From positions 44,821 to 108,820 of the forward strand of contig CAZNYR010000001.1 in the NCBI GenBank assembly GCA_964577275.1: 64,000 bases of DNA, in the 5' to 3' direction. Source of the stretch: UBA2561 sp964577275 (GTDB taxonomy: Bacteria > Bacteroidota > Bacteroidia > Cytophagales > Thermoflexibacteraceae). This document shows, in pieces, positions 33,688 to 42,722 of this stretch; position 1 is the stretch's first letter; every line of letters starts with the position of its first letter. Position numbers and translations under genes: made by a program. The notes under the pieces were generated by a model. It was not told the origin of the DNA, searched no databases, and worked only from the letters and a program-made list of their open reading frames with translations.

Positions 33688-34551
33688 TTATTTAAGTTTC
33701 ATCCATGCTGCTAATGATTTTTTGTTCATTTCTACGTAGCCTTCATTGCCTCCTTCTTGGGCTTTTTCGGATGATTTTTTCAGAGTCATTATTGCCCCTT
33801 TGTAGTCCTTTTGTGCCGCCTGAATCAAGGCTTGAGTTCGGAGCATCCAATACGCATCAGGTCGGATTTGGGTGGCTTTCTTTGCCCACTCTAAGGCTTT
33901 GTCCAAGTTCTTGCCTTTCTCCAAATAATAGCTTGCCGATTGGTAATAACTATTGGCTAAACTCGCTTCAGGATTTTGACTAAATCGTTCGATTTGTTTT
34001 TCGATTTCGGCATCCGTATCCGTATCGATTTTGAAGTAAATTGCAGTGTTTTCCCACTTCAAAGAAAATTCGGCAGATGTACGTGTAAGATTCTCAAAAC
34101 CAATGAATAAGGTTTCAATTTTGTTCGTCAATTTTGTAGGTTTTACCTTGAATCGAAGGGCATCTTCCGCCTCTTTATAATCCGCTCCGCCCGTTCCCCA
34201 ATAGGACGTATTTTTGTGGAAAATAACCGTCCATTCGTCTTTTGAAGGAATCATATAAAGAGCATATTCGCCCGCTTCGAGGTTGGTTTTTTCGATAGAA
34301 ATTGGCTTGTCAAATTTGATTTTTGTAGAGGCATTTGCGCCCGTTCGCCACATTTTATCGAAGGGTACTAAATCCCCAAAAATTGCCCGTCCTTTCATTG
34401 AAGGTCGAGAATAAGTAACCGAAATATTTGTCAAACCAACCACCTGTTCAACCGTAGAAAGTGGGCTGGGTTGAGGCGTACTAATTTGAGCATTTGTGAA
34501 ATGAATCACAAAGAATAACGCAATAACTGCTAATAATGATTTTTGTAACAT
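33688..34551 (-). CDS. DUF2911 protein with C-terminal TPR-like helices
   Basis: The 287-residue secreted protein has a signal peptide (cleavage near TNA, residue 21). The DUF2911 block spans about 30-180: SVTYSRPSMKGRAIFGDLVPFDKMWRTGANAST, EAGEYALYMIPSKDEWTVIFHKNTSYWGTG. A C-terminal TPR-like region (about 195-285) carries LDKALEWAKKATQIRPDAYWMLRTQA. DUF2911 proteins are common in Bacteroidota envelopes with unknown function. It is convergent with the WG-repeat gene. Confidence 0.85.
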   Translation of the reverse strand: MLQKSLLAVIALFFVIHFTNAQISTPQPSPLSTVEQVVGLTNISVTYSRPSMKGRAIFGDLVPFDKMWRTGANASTKIKFDKPISIEKTNLEAGEYALYMIPSKDEWTVIFHKNTSYWGTGGADYKEAEDALRFKVKPTKLTNKIETLFIGFENLTRTSAEFSLKWENTAIYFKIDTDTDAEIEKQIERFSQNPEASLANSYYQSASYYLEKGKNLDKALEWAKKATQIRPDAYWMLRTQALIQAAQKDYKGAIMTLKKSSEKAQEGGNEGYVEMNKKSLAAWMKLK

Positions 34552-34752
34552 TTTGAGTAATGATTTTAAATAATTAAAAAATGTAAAATTATATAAAGGT
34601 TATGAAAACTTTTGGTAAAACATCCATTTTTGAACTTTGTTTGATAAAAAACGCAGAAACCGATAAGCTACTATCCTGCAAATCATTTTCGGAAAAGGCT
34701 TTGAAACTCATACAGAAAGCCTAATTTTACGCTTTCAAAACCTCAAATTGAC

Positions 34753-35673
34753 GTGAAAAAGTTAGCTCCCGTAGTTTTATTCGTGTATAATCGCCCTAAG
34801 CACACGCTCCGAACGCTTCAGGCTTTGCAAAAAAATCCAGAAGCCTCACAAACGGATTTATTTATCTTTTGTGATGGCGCAAAACCTAATGCTTCAAATA
34901 TTACACTCGAAAAAATTGATAAAGTACGAAAAATCATACGTACCGAAAAATGGTGTCAAAATGTAATAATTTTTGAAGAACAAACCAACAAAGGCTTGGC
35001 ACAATCTATCATCGAAGGTGTTACCAAAATCATTACTAAGTATCAGAAAATCATTGTTTTAGAGGATGATATTCAAACATCTCCTGCATTTCTGAAATTC
35101 ATGAATCAGGCATTAGATTTTTATGAAAAACAGGAAAAAGTTATGCACATTTCGGGCTATATGTTTCCTGTAAAAGTACAATTACCTGATACCTTTTTTT
35201 TTAATACAGCATCTTGTTGGGGATGGGCAACTTGGCAACGGGCTTGGCAATATTTTAATTCGGATGCACAATTTTTGCTCAACGAAATTGAAGCTCAAAA
35301 CCTGTCATATCAATTTGCGGTTGAGGGAACTTCTGACCATCTTAACCAACTGAAAGCCAACGTCAATGGCACATTAAAAACATGGGCGGTCAAGTGGTAT
35401 GCCTCGATTTTTTTGGAGCAGGGACTTTGCTTGCATCCCAATATTTCGTTTACTCAAAATATCGGACAGGATAGCACGGGTGTACATAGTGGAAGTACAA
35501 ATTATTATCAAATCCCTATGTTGGCAACCGAAGTGAATCTTGAAAAAATACCATTAGAAGAATCTCAAACTGCTCGAAATGCGGTGCGAAAATTTTGGGA
35601 AAATCAGCCTAAAGCCACTTTATCCTACCGAATTAAGTCTAAAATCAAAAAAATCATACGTTTTTTTGAATAA
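34753..35673 (+). CDS. Glycosyltransferase (GNT-I/GT13-like)
   Basis: The 306-residue protein begins at GTG 34753 (VKKLAPVVLFVYNRPKHTLRTL). Marks of the bacterial 'glycosyltransferase, nucleotide-diphospho-sugar' group related to GlcNAc transferase I are present: VVLFVYNRP, NKGLAQSIIEGV, and the metal-site VLEDDIQTSPAFL (near 110), followed by TASCWGWATWQRAW, a frequent signature in bacterial sugar transferases of polysaccharide loci. It is followed 18 bp later by an FkbM methyltransferase and then a GT4, forming a three-gene glycan cluster. Confidence 0.85.
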   Translation: MKKLAPVVLFVYNRPKHTLRTLQALQKNPEASQTDLFIFCDGAKPNASNITLEKIDKVRKIIRTEKWCQNVIIFEEQTNKGLAQSIIEGVTKIITKYQKIIVLEDDIQTSPAFLKFMNQALDFYEKQEKVMHISGYMFPVKVQLPDTFFFNTASCWGWATWQRAWQYFNSDAQFLLNEIEAQNLSYQFAVEGTSDHLNQLKANVNGTLKTWAVKWYASIFLEQGLCLHPNISFTQNIGQDSTGVHSGSTNYYQIPMLATEVNLEKIPLEESQTARNAVRKFWENQPKATLSYRIKSKIKKIIRFFE

Positions 35674-35691
35674 AAAGATAAAATAGTACTT

Positions 35692-36471
35692 ATGATATAC
35701 AAACTTAAATTATTCCTAAAATTAATACTCAAAAATCCATATCGGGCATTTTTGGTTTATAAGCCTCGTTATCAGGCATTTACTTTCGTATTATTCGGAA
35801 AAAAAATTCGTGTGCCTGATGCCGCTTCCTTTCTTTTTATGTATCAAGAAATTTTTGAAAGGCAAATTTATAATTTTCAAACTACTACAAATCAGCCTGT
35901 TATCATTGATGGTGGGGCGAATATTGGCTTGAGTATTCTATTTTGTAAGCAATTATATCCTCATGCCAAAATCATTGGTTTTGAGCCTGACAATCGAATT
36001 TTTGAAATTTTAGAACATAATATGCAACAATTTGATTTTCAGGATATTATATTACATCAAAAGGCACTTTGGAAAACAGAAACTCGCCTCAAATTTCAAT
36101 CTGAAGGTGCAGACGCAGGGCGAATTGATACCGAAAAACAGGATAATTATATTCAAGTGGAAGCAGTCAGTTTACGAAATTATCTGAATCAACCGATTGA
36201 TTTCTTGAAATTGGACATCGAAGGCGCAGAAACAGAAGTGCTGGAATCTTGTCAAGATTTATTAAAAAATGTCAAAAATATCTTTGTAGAATACCATTCT
36301 TTTTATCCACAAACACAAACGCTTCAACGAATTTTGGAAATTTTAGTGCAAAATGGCTTCCGATATTACCTCGAAAATAATGGCGTGCAAAGTCAGAACC
36401 CATTTCAAACCATCCGTACTGAGGCAGGAATGGACTTACAATTAAATATTTTTGGTTATCGAATTGATTGA
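35692..36471 (+). CDS. FkbM-family methyltransferase
   Basis: The 259-residue SAM-dependent O-methyltransferase shows the nucleotide-binding loop VIIDGGANIGLSILF (near 71-85), GFEPDNRIFEIL (acidic SAM ribose site near 99) and the family's LKLDIEGAE motif (near 184-192). Enzymes of this family methylate sugars in surface polysaccharides and glycoproteins. It lies between two glycosyltransferases, so it probably caps or decorates their product. The stop precedes the next gene's ATG by 2 bp, implying tight co-transcription. Confidence 0.92.
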   Translation: MIYKLKLFLKLILKNPYRAFLVYKPRYQAFTFVLFGKKIRVPDAASFLFMYQEIFERQIYNFQTTTNQPVIIDGGANIGLSILFCKQLYPHAKIIGFEPDNRIFEILEHNMQQFDFQDIILHQKALWKTETRLKFQSEGADAGRIDTEKQDNYIQVEAVSLRNYLNQPIDFLKLDIEGAETEVLESCQDLLKNVKNIFVEYHSFYPQTQTLQRILEILVQNGFRYYLENNGVQSQNPFQTIRTEAGMDLQLNIFGYRID

Positions 36472-36473
36472 TT

Positions 36474-37715
36474 ATGAAGGTTTTACATATCTCTACATCG
36501 GACAGAGGCGGTGCAGCAAATGCTGCAATTCGACTGCATCAAGCACTCTTGAAAGAAGGCATTGATTCCAAATTTTTAGTATTAAAAAAGTTTAAAAATT
36601 ACTCTGAAACTTACAAATTTAGGGAAGCATTTTTATTGAATCGTTCCAAAAATTTCTGGAATCGGTTATTAAAAGAAACTAAATTCAAAATTGAGCAAAA
36701 TTCCCTCAAAGGACAGCCCAAAGGTTTTGAAATATTTAGTTATCCTGATTCATGGTTTGATATTCGACACTCCAAATTATTTCAGCAGGCAGATATTATT
36801 AATTTGCATTGGGTGGCGGGATTTTTGGATTATCAGACTTTTTTTCGGGGGCATTCCAAAAAAATCATTTGGACATTACATGACATGAATCCTTTTACGG
36901 GAGGATGTCATTACTCTTCTGATTGTCAAGGTTTTATGGCGAATTGTTCGGCTTGCCCGCAATTAAGCGGTACAAATTATCCGTTTTTAGCCCGAAAGTT
37001 TTTTGAGGTCAAAAAATCAGCTTTGGAATCCGCAAATTTATCGATTGTTGCACCCTCGGTTTGGCTTTCGGATTTAGCAAAAAATTCGGCATTGTTTGGT
37101 CAGTTTCCAAATTTTTGTATTCCATATAGTCTTGATTTTGAGATATTTAAACGAACCGAAAAACGTGAAGCTCGCCAAATTCTGAATTTGCCAGCATCAA
37201 AAAAAATTTTGTTTTTTACGGCACAAGATACGGCAAATATTCGGAAGGGATTTCAATTTTTGTATCAGGCATTGCCCGCCTTAAAGGATGAAAACTTGGT
37301 CGTTTTTACCGCAGGCAAAAAGGCTGGATTTTCGGTGCAAAATACAGAGATTATTGAGGCTGGCACCATCGAATCGGCTGAAAAAATGGCATTAGCATAC
37401 TCGGCTTCGGACGTATTCGTGATTCCTTCGCTCGAGGATAATTTGCCCAATACCGTTTTGGAATCTTTAGCTTGTGGCACCCCTGTCGTAGGTTTTAGGA
37501 TTGGAGGCATCCCTGATATGGTCAAAAATGGTCAAAATGGAATGCTGGCAGATGAAATTTCGAGTTCTGATTTGGCGAAAACCTTACATTATGTTTTAAA
37601 TCACTTGGAACGCTTTGATACGACAAAAATTATGGAAAATTGCCAAAAAACATACGCTCCTTCCGTACAGGCACAAGGTTACTTGGCATTGTACGAAGAA
37701 ATACTACAAAAATAA
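36474..37715 (+). CDS. Glycosyltransferase family 4
   Basis: From ATG 36474 (MKVLHISTSDRGGAANAAIRLHQALL) the protein is 413 residues with the two Rossmann-like halves of GT-B enzymes. The acceptor side carries GGAANAA. The donor side has VIPSLEDNLPNTVLESLACGTPVVGF near 310-340, with the Glu-x7-Glu pair typical of GT4. The Cys-rich segment GGCHYSSDCQGFMANCSACPQL (two CxxC-like pairs) is a common insert in the colanic-acid WcaC-like subgroup. It is the last gene of the glycan cluster and overlaps by 12 bp with the convergent gene downstream. Confidence 0.92.
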   Translation: MKVLHISTSDRGGAANAAIRLHQALLKEGIDSKFLVLKKFKNYSETYKFREAFLLNRSKNFWNRLLKETKFKIEQNSLKGQPKGFEIFSYPDSWFDIRHSKLFQQADIINLHWVAGFLDYQTFFRGHSKKIIWTLHDMNPFTGGCHYSSDCQGFMANCSACPQLSGTNYPFLARKFFEVKKSALESANLSIVAPSVWLSDLAKNSALFGQFPNFCIPYSLDFEIFKRTEKREARQILNLPASKKILFFTAQDTANIRKGFQFLYQALPALKDENLVVFTAGKKAGFSVQNTEIIEAGTIESAEKMALAYSASDVFVIPSLEDNLPNTVLESLACGTPVVGFRIGGIPDMVKNGQNGMLADEISSSDLAKTLHYVLNHLERFDTTKIMENCQKTYAPSVQAQGYLALYEEILQK

Positions 37716-38174
37716 TCGGCTTAGGCGTTGTTTGAAAGTTGTCCGATATTGATTTTCGGGCAATAATTCTCGGAATTTTTGTACTTCATCTAACTGAATA
37801 TCAGTTACTTGATAGCCTCTTTCGACCAACGCAAACCGACACCATTTGAGGAGTTCCTCTTCCGAAAAAGCCTCTGTTTTCAGAAAAACCGTGAGATTGT
37901 GGCGCAAGTAACTTTTGCGTTGATATTCAATCGTATTTTCACGGACAAAAAATGGTTTTTCATTTAAATCTTTTTGATAAATCTGCTGATAATCAGAGCC
38001 TTTGAATGGATTATTGGGCAATTTAAAAAAGTAATCCATGGCATAAATTTTTATCTGGGCGATGCTTCCTAATTGCTGTTTTCTGCGTCCTTTTTGTCGA
38101 ACCGAACGCAAATACAGCGTTCGAGAACGGCTGTTCGCTGTTTCACTTTCGGGGTCATAGTATATCCAGTTCAT
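37704..38174 (-). CDS. Protein of unknown function
   Basis: The 156-residue protein overlaps the end of the GT4 gene tail to tail by 12 bp. It has no signal peptide or membrane helix. The N-terminal 45 residues are basic (SRSRTLYLRSVRQKGRRKQQL) and the rest is mixed alpha/beta with repeated aromatic residues. I do not recognise a family. A second Met at residue 46 (MDYFFKLPN) is an alternative start. A dyad variant and AAAATTTG box lie 60-108 bp upstream. Confidence 0.5.
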   Translation of the reverse strand: MNWIYYDPESETANSRSRTLYLRSVRQKGRRKQQLGSIAQIKIYAMDYFFKLPNNPFKGSDYQQIYQKDLNEKPFFVRENTIEYQRKSYLRHNLTVFLKTEAFSEEELLKWCRFALVERGYQVTDIQLDEVQKFRELLPENQYRTTFKQRLSRLFL

Positions 38175-38516
38175 AGTTTTTACTGTTAAATGGAGTGATT
38201 ATAGGGATATGTTTTTAAATATCAAAAATTGAGCAAATTTTATAAAAATAGCAGTATTAGTTTTTAATAAATTGATTATCAGTAAGATAAAAATAAAAAA
38301 CAAAAATTAGAAAAATAAATAATTAATCTATTTTCAGAATATTGTGTTTGTGTTCACGACCAAAATCGTGTTTTTTTTGAGTTTCCAACCAACCCAAATA
38401 CAGGAATTTTAGTCGTGTTTTTGGGTGGTCTAACCTTCAATTTTAACAAAGCGTAATTCAGAATAATCGTGCAAAGTTTTGTAATTTTGGAAACGTTTTG
38501 TATTGCATCTAAAAAA
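38175..38516. other. Long intergenic region with two dyad variants
   Basis: The one-mismatch core TTGATTATCAG (38272-38282) lies 98 bp upstream of the minus-strand gene, with AAAATTTG on the minus strand (38234-38241). TAATTTTG (38482-38489) could be the -7 box for the large plus-strand gene. The poly-T stretch near 38370 is not associated with a stem. No ORF or RNA gene is apparent. Confidence 0.4.
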
Positions 38517-38527
38517 CTGATTATCAA
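38517..38527 (+). repeat. Dyad variant CTGATTATCAA just before the giant T9SS gene
   Basis: A one-mismatch dyad core ends 6 bp before ATG 38534. If bound by protein it would block ribosome or polymerase entry instead of activating, unlike the usual upstream position. It may be a chance match. Confidence 0.35.
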
Positions 38528-38533
38528 AAAAAT

Positions 38534-41500
38534 ATGATAAATTTAACTACGCCTTTTATGAAAAATCCATACGTTAATTTTGGGCATTTGTTTATTTTTA
38601 TTGCGTGTTTTTTGGCTCATTTTGTATCGCTTCAGGGTTCTCCTATTCCTTCGGAAACTTACGGTGACGGCTTCCGATTCACGGAGAATAAAAATCAATG
38701 GGCATCTGATGTGCTTTTTCGGGCAAATATACCACATGGTTTTCTTTTTTTGCAAAAATCTGGATTTCAGTACACATTTTATGATGCCGAAGGCTTACGT
38801 AAATTTCATCATCCTGAAGGGAAATCAGTCAAGACATTTGGCACACAAAACCGTTATGTTCGTGCCGAAAATCTGCCAGCAATTCAGGATAATGAAATCC
38901 GAGCGCATGGCGTAAAAGTTTCATTTTTAGGATATAATGAAAATTATTCCGTGCAAACAAAAGGCATGGGCGCAGAACGTAAAAATTATTTTATTGGTAA
39001 GGATGTGGCTTATCATGCGCGCGATGTACGGTCTTTTGGGAAGGTAATTTATTCAGAAATTTATACACATATTGACTTTCAGTTTTTCACGCAAGAAAAT
39101 CACTTAAAATATGAATTTTTGGTTCGTCCAAATGGGAATCCTCACCAAATTCAATTAAAATATGACCATGCTTCCAAATTATATTTACGAGATGGACATT
39201 TGATTGTACAAACTTCGCTCAATGAATTTTCGGAACAAAAACCGTATTGCTATCAAATTATCAACGGCAAAAAAATTGAAGTTTCTTCTCGTTTTGTGCT
39301 GAAAGACAAGGTGTTAAGTTATGAATTTACGGAAGGCTATGACAAAAATTATGAATTAGTCATCGACCCTACGGTCGTTTTTTCGACCTATTCGGGGTCG
39401 GTTTCAGATAACTGGGGCTTTACGGCAACTTACGATGAGGCAGGCAATATGTACACGGGGGGCATCGCTTTTGGGGCGGATTTTCCGACCACCACAGGCG
39501 CATTTACGGTCGAATTTATTGCAGAAGTAGATATTTCGATACATAAATATAATGAAAATGGGACGCAACTTTTGTACGGTACATATTTGGGGGGCGAGCT
39601 TCGAGAAACGCCTCATAGTTTGGTTGTGGATAAGGATAACCGCCTGATTATCATGGGGGCTACGGGTTCTTCGGATATGCCCGTAACTTCGGGCGCATTT
39701 CAACAACAATTTGCGGGAGGCGAACCTTTGGCGACTGGTTTTAGTATTGATTTTCCGAACGGAGCAGATATTTATACGGCGGTTTTGAGTGCTTCAGGCA
39801 ACAAGTTAGAGGCGTGTACTTATTTGGGAGGCAGTAGTACGGATGGCATTATGACGATTTCCGAAAGTCCGTTAGTTTTTAATTATGGCGATGAAACTCG
39901 TGGCGATGTCGGGACGGATTCGGAAGGCAATATTTATTTGGTATCTTACTCACGCTCAAGCAATTTCCCGACAGTAAATGCGATGCAAAGTCAGTTTGGT
40001 GGCAGTCAGGATGCGGTAATTGTCAAGATGAGTCCCGACCTAAAAACGATGCACTGGGGGACATATTATGGGGGTTCGGGGTTTGACGGAGCATTTTCGA
40101 TGAGTTTGACCGATGGAAATGATATTTACGTGGCTGGCTCGACCAGAAGCACGAATTTGCGAACGCACAGCACGGCTTTACATTCTAATTTTCAGGGCAT
40201 TTCGGATGGTTTTTTAGTGCGATTGAATACGGAAAATGGTGCATTTATGAACGCCACGTATTTAGGCACAACCAATTTTGATATGGGATATTTGACCGAT
40301 ACCGATGCGGACGGCAATGCCTATTTATTTGGCTTGACGGTGGGAGATTATCCGATTCGTAATTCTAATTTATCGAGTGTGGGGCGAGGTCAATTTATCC
40401 ATAAATTAGACCTTACCTTGAGCCGAACGGTTTTTTCGACTCGTTTTGGGAGTGGCGACCCGCTTCATTTTTTGATTCCGAATTTATCGCCTACGGCATT
40501 TCGAGTAACGGATTGTGGCGATATTTATTTGGCAGGCTGGGGCGGAGCTACCAATACCAACTTTGCGGCGCGCGCCATGGGGCTGGAGGTGGTCAGCACA
40601 ATGAATATGCCCACCACACAGGATGCGATTCGTAGAAATTCGGACGGCAGTGATTTTTATCTTATGATTTTGGACAGAAATGCGAATAAAATTTTGTATG
40701 CCTCGTATTTTGGAGGCGTAAATCTTGAAGGAGGCGACCATGACCACGTGGATGGCGGTACGAGCCGATTCTCGAAAGACGGCACGATTTATCATGCGGT
40801 TTGTGCTTGCCGAACAAATCCACTGCCTACCACATCGGGCACTTGGTCAAGCACCAATCCTGCCGCCACAAATATAGACATCGGGGAAGGCTCTGGCGGC
40901 TGCAATATGTATTCTATCAAACTGAATATCAATGATTTGAGGGCTAAATTTAGACCACTCAATGCCAATGGTATCCTCACGAATGAAGGATGTAATCCCT
41001 TGAAAATTTATCTGGATAATCAAAGCGAAAATGCCAACCGCTACGAATGGAAAATCGAAAATATAGGAACATTTACAACCTTTGAACCCGTGATAACTTT
41101 CTCAGAAACAGGAACTTATGCCGTTCAATTAACGGCTTTTAATGATGCGCTGTGCATCCAACAGACCATCAATGATACGATTCGGGTGTTGGGGTCGCCT
41201 TATTCGATTTCGCCCGATACGCTCGTTTGTAAGGGGCAGGCAATGGAAATTAAAGCCACAGGAGGCAATGAATATTTGTGGCGAGTGATGACGGGAGATG
41301 GCTTGAATCCAAGCGAAATTCGGAAGGCAAATCCTATCGTAACTCCCTCAATAACATCTACTTATGGCGTTACGATTACTACTTCGGAAGGCTGTCGATA
41401 CGATACGATGACGACCGTCAAAGTGATAGAAACCATGACCCTGAAATTTCAGACCACCGTAGAAAATCGGTGCGAAAATATCCCGACCATTTCATTTACA

Positions 41501-42649
41501 AATCTAAGCACGGGCGCAGATGAATATTTTTGGGATTTTGGGAATGGAACTACTTTTATTGGCAAAAATCCACCCGCCATCACTTACGAAAAAACGGGCG
41601 AATACGTCATTATTTTACAAGGCAAAAACCAAGCCTGCGAGGTATCGGATTCGGTCAAAATTAGAGTTGTTTCCGATAAAATTACTGCCGATTTTGAGGT
41701 CGAATTAATCCAACTTTGTGAGATTTTCCCAACCGTAAAAATTACCAATACTTCGGCGGATGGTGCCTGGTTTTTTTGGGATTTTGGCAATGGCAAAACC
41801 TACGAAGGCGAAAACCCACCCGACTTCAAATATGAGCAAGAGGGCAATTTTGTCATTACTTTGACGGTCAAAAATAATGAATGTGAAGATACTGAAAATC
41901 AGCAAGTTGAAATTTATTCGGAGTTCATTTCTGATTTTGTAGCCAATATTACCAAGTCCGAAGACCAGTTGATTTGTCAGACCGAAACCGTGCAGTTGGA
42001 GGCTTCGGGAGGCGTGCGTTATGCGTGGTCGCCAGCCGAAACACTCAACGATGCGCGCATTCCAAATCCGATTGCCAGCCCTTCTCAAACGACCGATTAT
42101 ACGGTTACGATTTACAGCCCTCGGGGATGTGGCATTGATACCACGATTCGGGTGGAAGTTGCACCCAAAATTGACCTCAAATTTGAGGTGCAAAATTCGA
42201 TGGAATGTGGCAAACGAGCCAGCTTTAATTTTGAAAATTATACGACAAATTTCGAAACGTTTACATGGACTATGGGCGATGGACAAGTATTTGAAAATCA
42301 GAATCCTCCAGCCAATTTTCAGTACGAAAAATCAGGCACTTATACGCTGGTTTTAGAGGCATCAAACCGAGCTTGTTCCCAGCGTCAAGAAATTCAGGTG
42401 GTTGCCAATAATATTATGCCACCCAACGTCATTACGCCCAATGGCGATGGCAAAAATGATGTTTTTGATATTGGGGTTCGGGTCGGTGGCTGGAAACTCG
42501 AAATTTATGACCGATGGGGCAAAAAGGTCTATCAATCAGAAAGTTATGAGAATGATTGGGGCAATAATATCACCAATACGATATATTTTTATCGCCTCAC
42601 TTCGCCCCAAGGCGATAGCTGTACGGGCTGGGTACAGGTAATCAAATAG
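38534..42649 (+). CDS. Giant surface protein with SBBP and PKD domains and T9SS type B tail
   Basis: The 1371-residue protein has a signal peptide (MKNPYVNFGHLFIFIACFL from an inner ATG at 38558; MINLTT from 38534). The N-terminal part (about 45-280) resembles the Bacteroidota DUF7948 region (FRFTENKNQWASDVLFRANIP). Beta-propeller SBBP repeats follow (YLGGS, YFGGV), then three PKD domains (FWDFGNGTTFIGKNPPA, WFFWDFGNGKTYEGENPP, FTWTMGDGQVFENQNPP). The last about 80 residues are the gliding-motility/T9SS type B sorting domain: NVITPNGDGKNDVF, KLEIYDRWGKKVYQS. It is probably a surface adhesin. Start ambiguity is small. Confidence 0.92.
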   Translation: MINLTTPFMKNPYVNFGHLFIFIACFLAHFVSLQGSPIPSETYGDGFRFTENKNQWASDVLFRANIPHGFLFLQKSGFQYTFYDAEGLRKFHHPEGKSVKTFGTQNRYVRAENLPAIQDNEIRAHGVKVSFLGYNENYSVQTKGMGAERKNYFIGKDVAYHARDVRSFGKVIYSEIYTHIDFQFFTQENHLKYEFLVRPNGNPHQIQLKYDHASKLYLRDGHLIVQTSLNEFSEQKPYCYQIINGKKIEVSSRFVLKDKVLSYEFTEGYDKNYELVIDPTVVFSTYSGSVSDNWGFTATYDEAGNMYTGGIAFGADFPTTTGAFTVEFIAEVDISIHKYNENGTQLLYGTYLGGELRETPHSLVVDKDNRLIIMGATGSSDMPVTSGAFQQQFAGGEPLATGFSIDFPNGADIYTAVLSASGNKLEACTYLGGSSTDGIMTISESPLVFNYGDETRGDVGTDSEGNIYLVSYSRSSNFPTVNAMQSQFGGSQDAVIVKMSPDLKTMHWGTYYGGSGFDGAFSMSLTDGNDIYVAGSTRSTNLRTHSTALHSNFQGISDGFLVRLNTENGAFMNATYLGTTNFDMGYLTDTDADGNAYLFGLTVGDYPIRNSNLSSVGRGQFIHKLDLTLSRTVFSTRFGSGDPLHFLIPNLSPTAFRVTDCGDIYLAGWGGATNTNFAARAMGLEVVSTMNMPTTQDAIRRNSDGSDFYLMILDRNANKILYASYFGGVNLEGGDHDHVDGGTSRFSKDGTIYHAVCACRTNPLPTTSGTWSSTNPAATNIDIGEGSGGCNMYSIKLNINDLRAKFRPLNANGILTNEGCNPLKIYLDNQSENANRYEWKIENIGTFTTFEPVITFSETGTYAVQLTAFNDALCIQQTINDTIRVLGSPYSISPDTLVCKGQAMEIKATGGNEYLWRVMTGDGLNPSEIRKANPIVTPSITSTYGVTITTSEGCRYDTMTTVKVIETMTLKFQTTVENRCENIPTISFTNLSTGADEYFWDFGNGTTFIGKNPPAITYEKTGEYVIILQGKNQACEVSDSVKIRVVSDKITADFEVELIQLCEIFPTVKITNTSADGAWFFWDFGNGKTYEGENPPDFKYEQEGNFVITLTVKNNECEDTENQQVEIYSEFISDFVANITKSEDQLICQTETVQLEASGGVRYAWSPAETLNDARIPNPIASPSQTTDYTVTIYSPRGCGIDTTIRVEVAPKIDLKFEVQNSMECGKRASFNFENYTTNFETFTWTMGDGQVFENQNPPANFQYEKSGTYTLVLEASNRACSQRQEIQVVANNIMPPNVITPNGDGKNDVFDIGVRVGGWKLEIYDRWGKKVYQSESYENDWGNNITNTIYFYRLTSPQGDSCTGWVQVIK

Positions 42650-42671
42650 GACAAAAACGAAAAATTGGACG

Positions 42672-42700
42672 GAGTGCGGCACGGAAATTGCGCCGTACTC
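42672..42700. terminator. Terminator between convergent genes
   Basis: GAGTGCGGC (42672-42680) pairs with GCCGTACTC (42692-42700) with one G-U pair over an 11-base loop. T runs are weak. It lies between the T9SS type B gene and the hybrid kinase gene, which face each other. Confidence 0.55.
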
Positions 42701-42722
42701 TCTCTGCAAAATGTACGAAAAT

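Noticed and set aside
34696..34722. AGGCTTT/AAAGCCT stem before the glycosyltransferase at 34753
   Set aside because: Short stem with a 13-base loop and a competing TTTGAAA/TTTCAAA pairing; not distinguishable from chance in this AT-rich gap.
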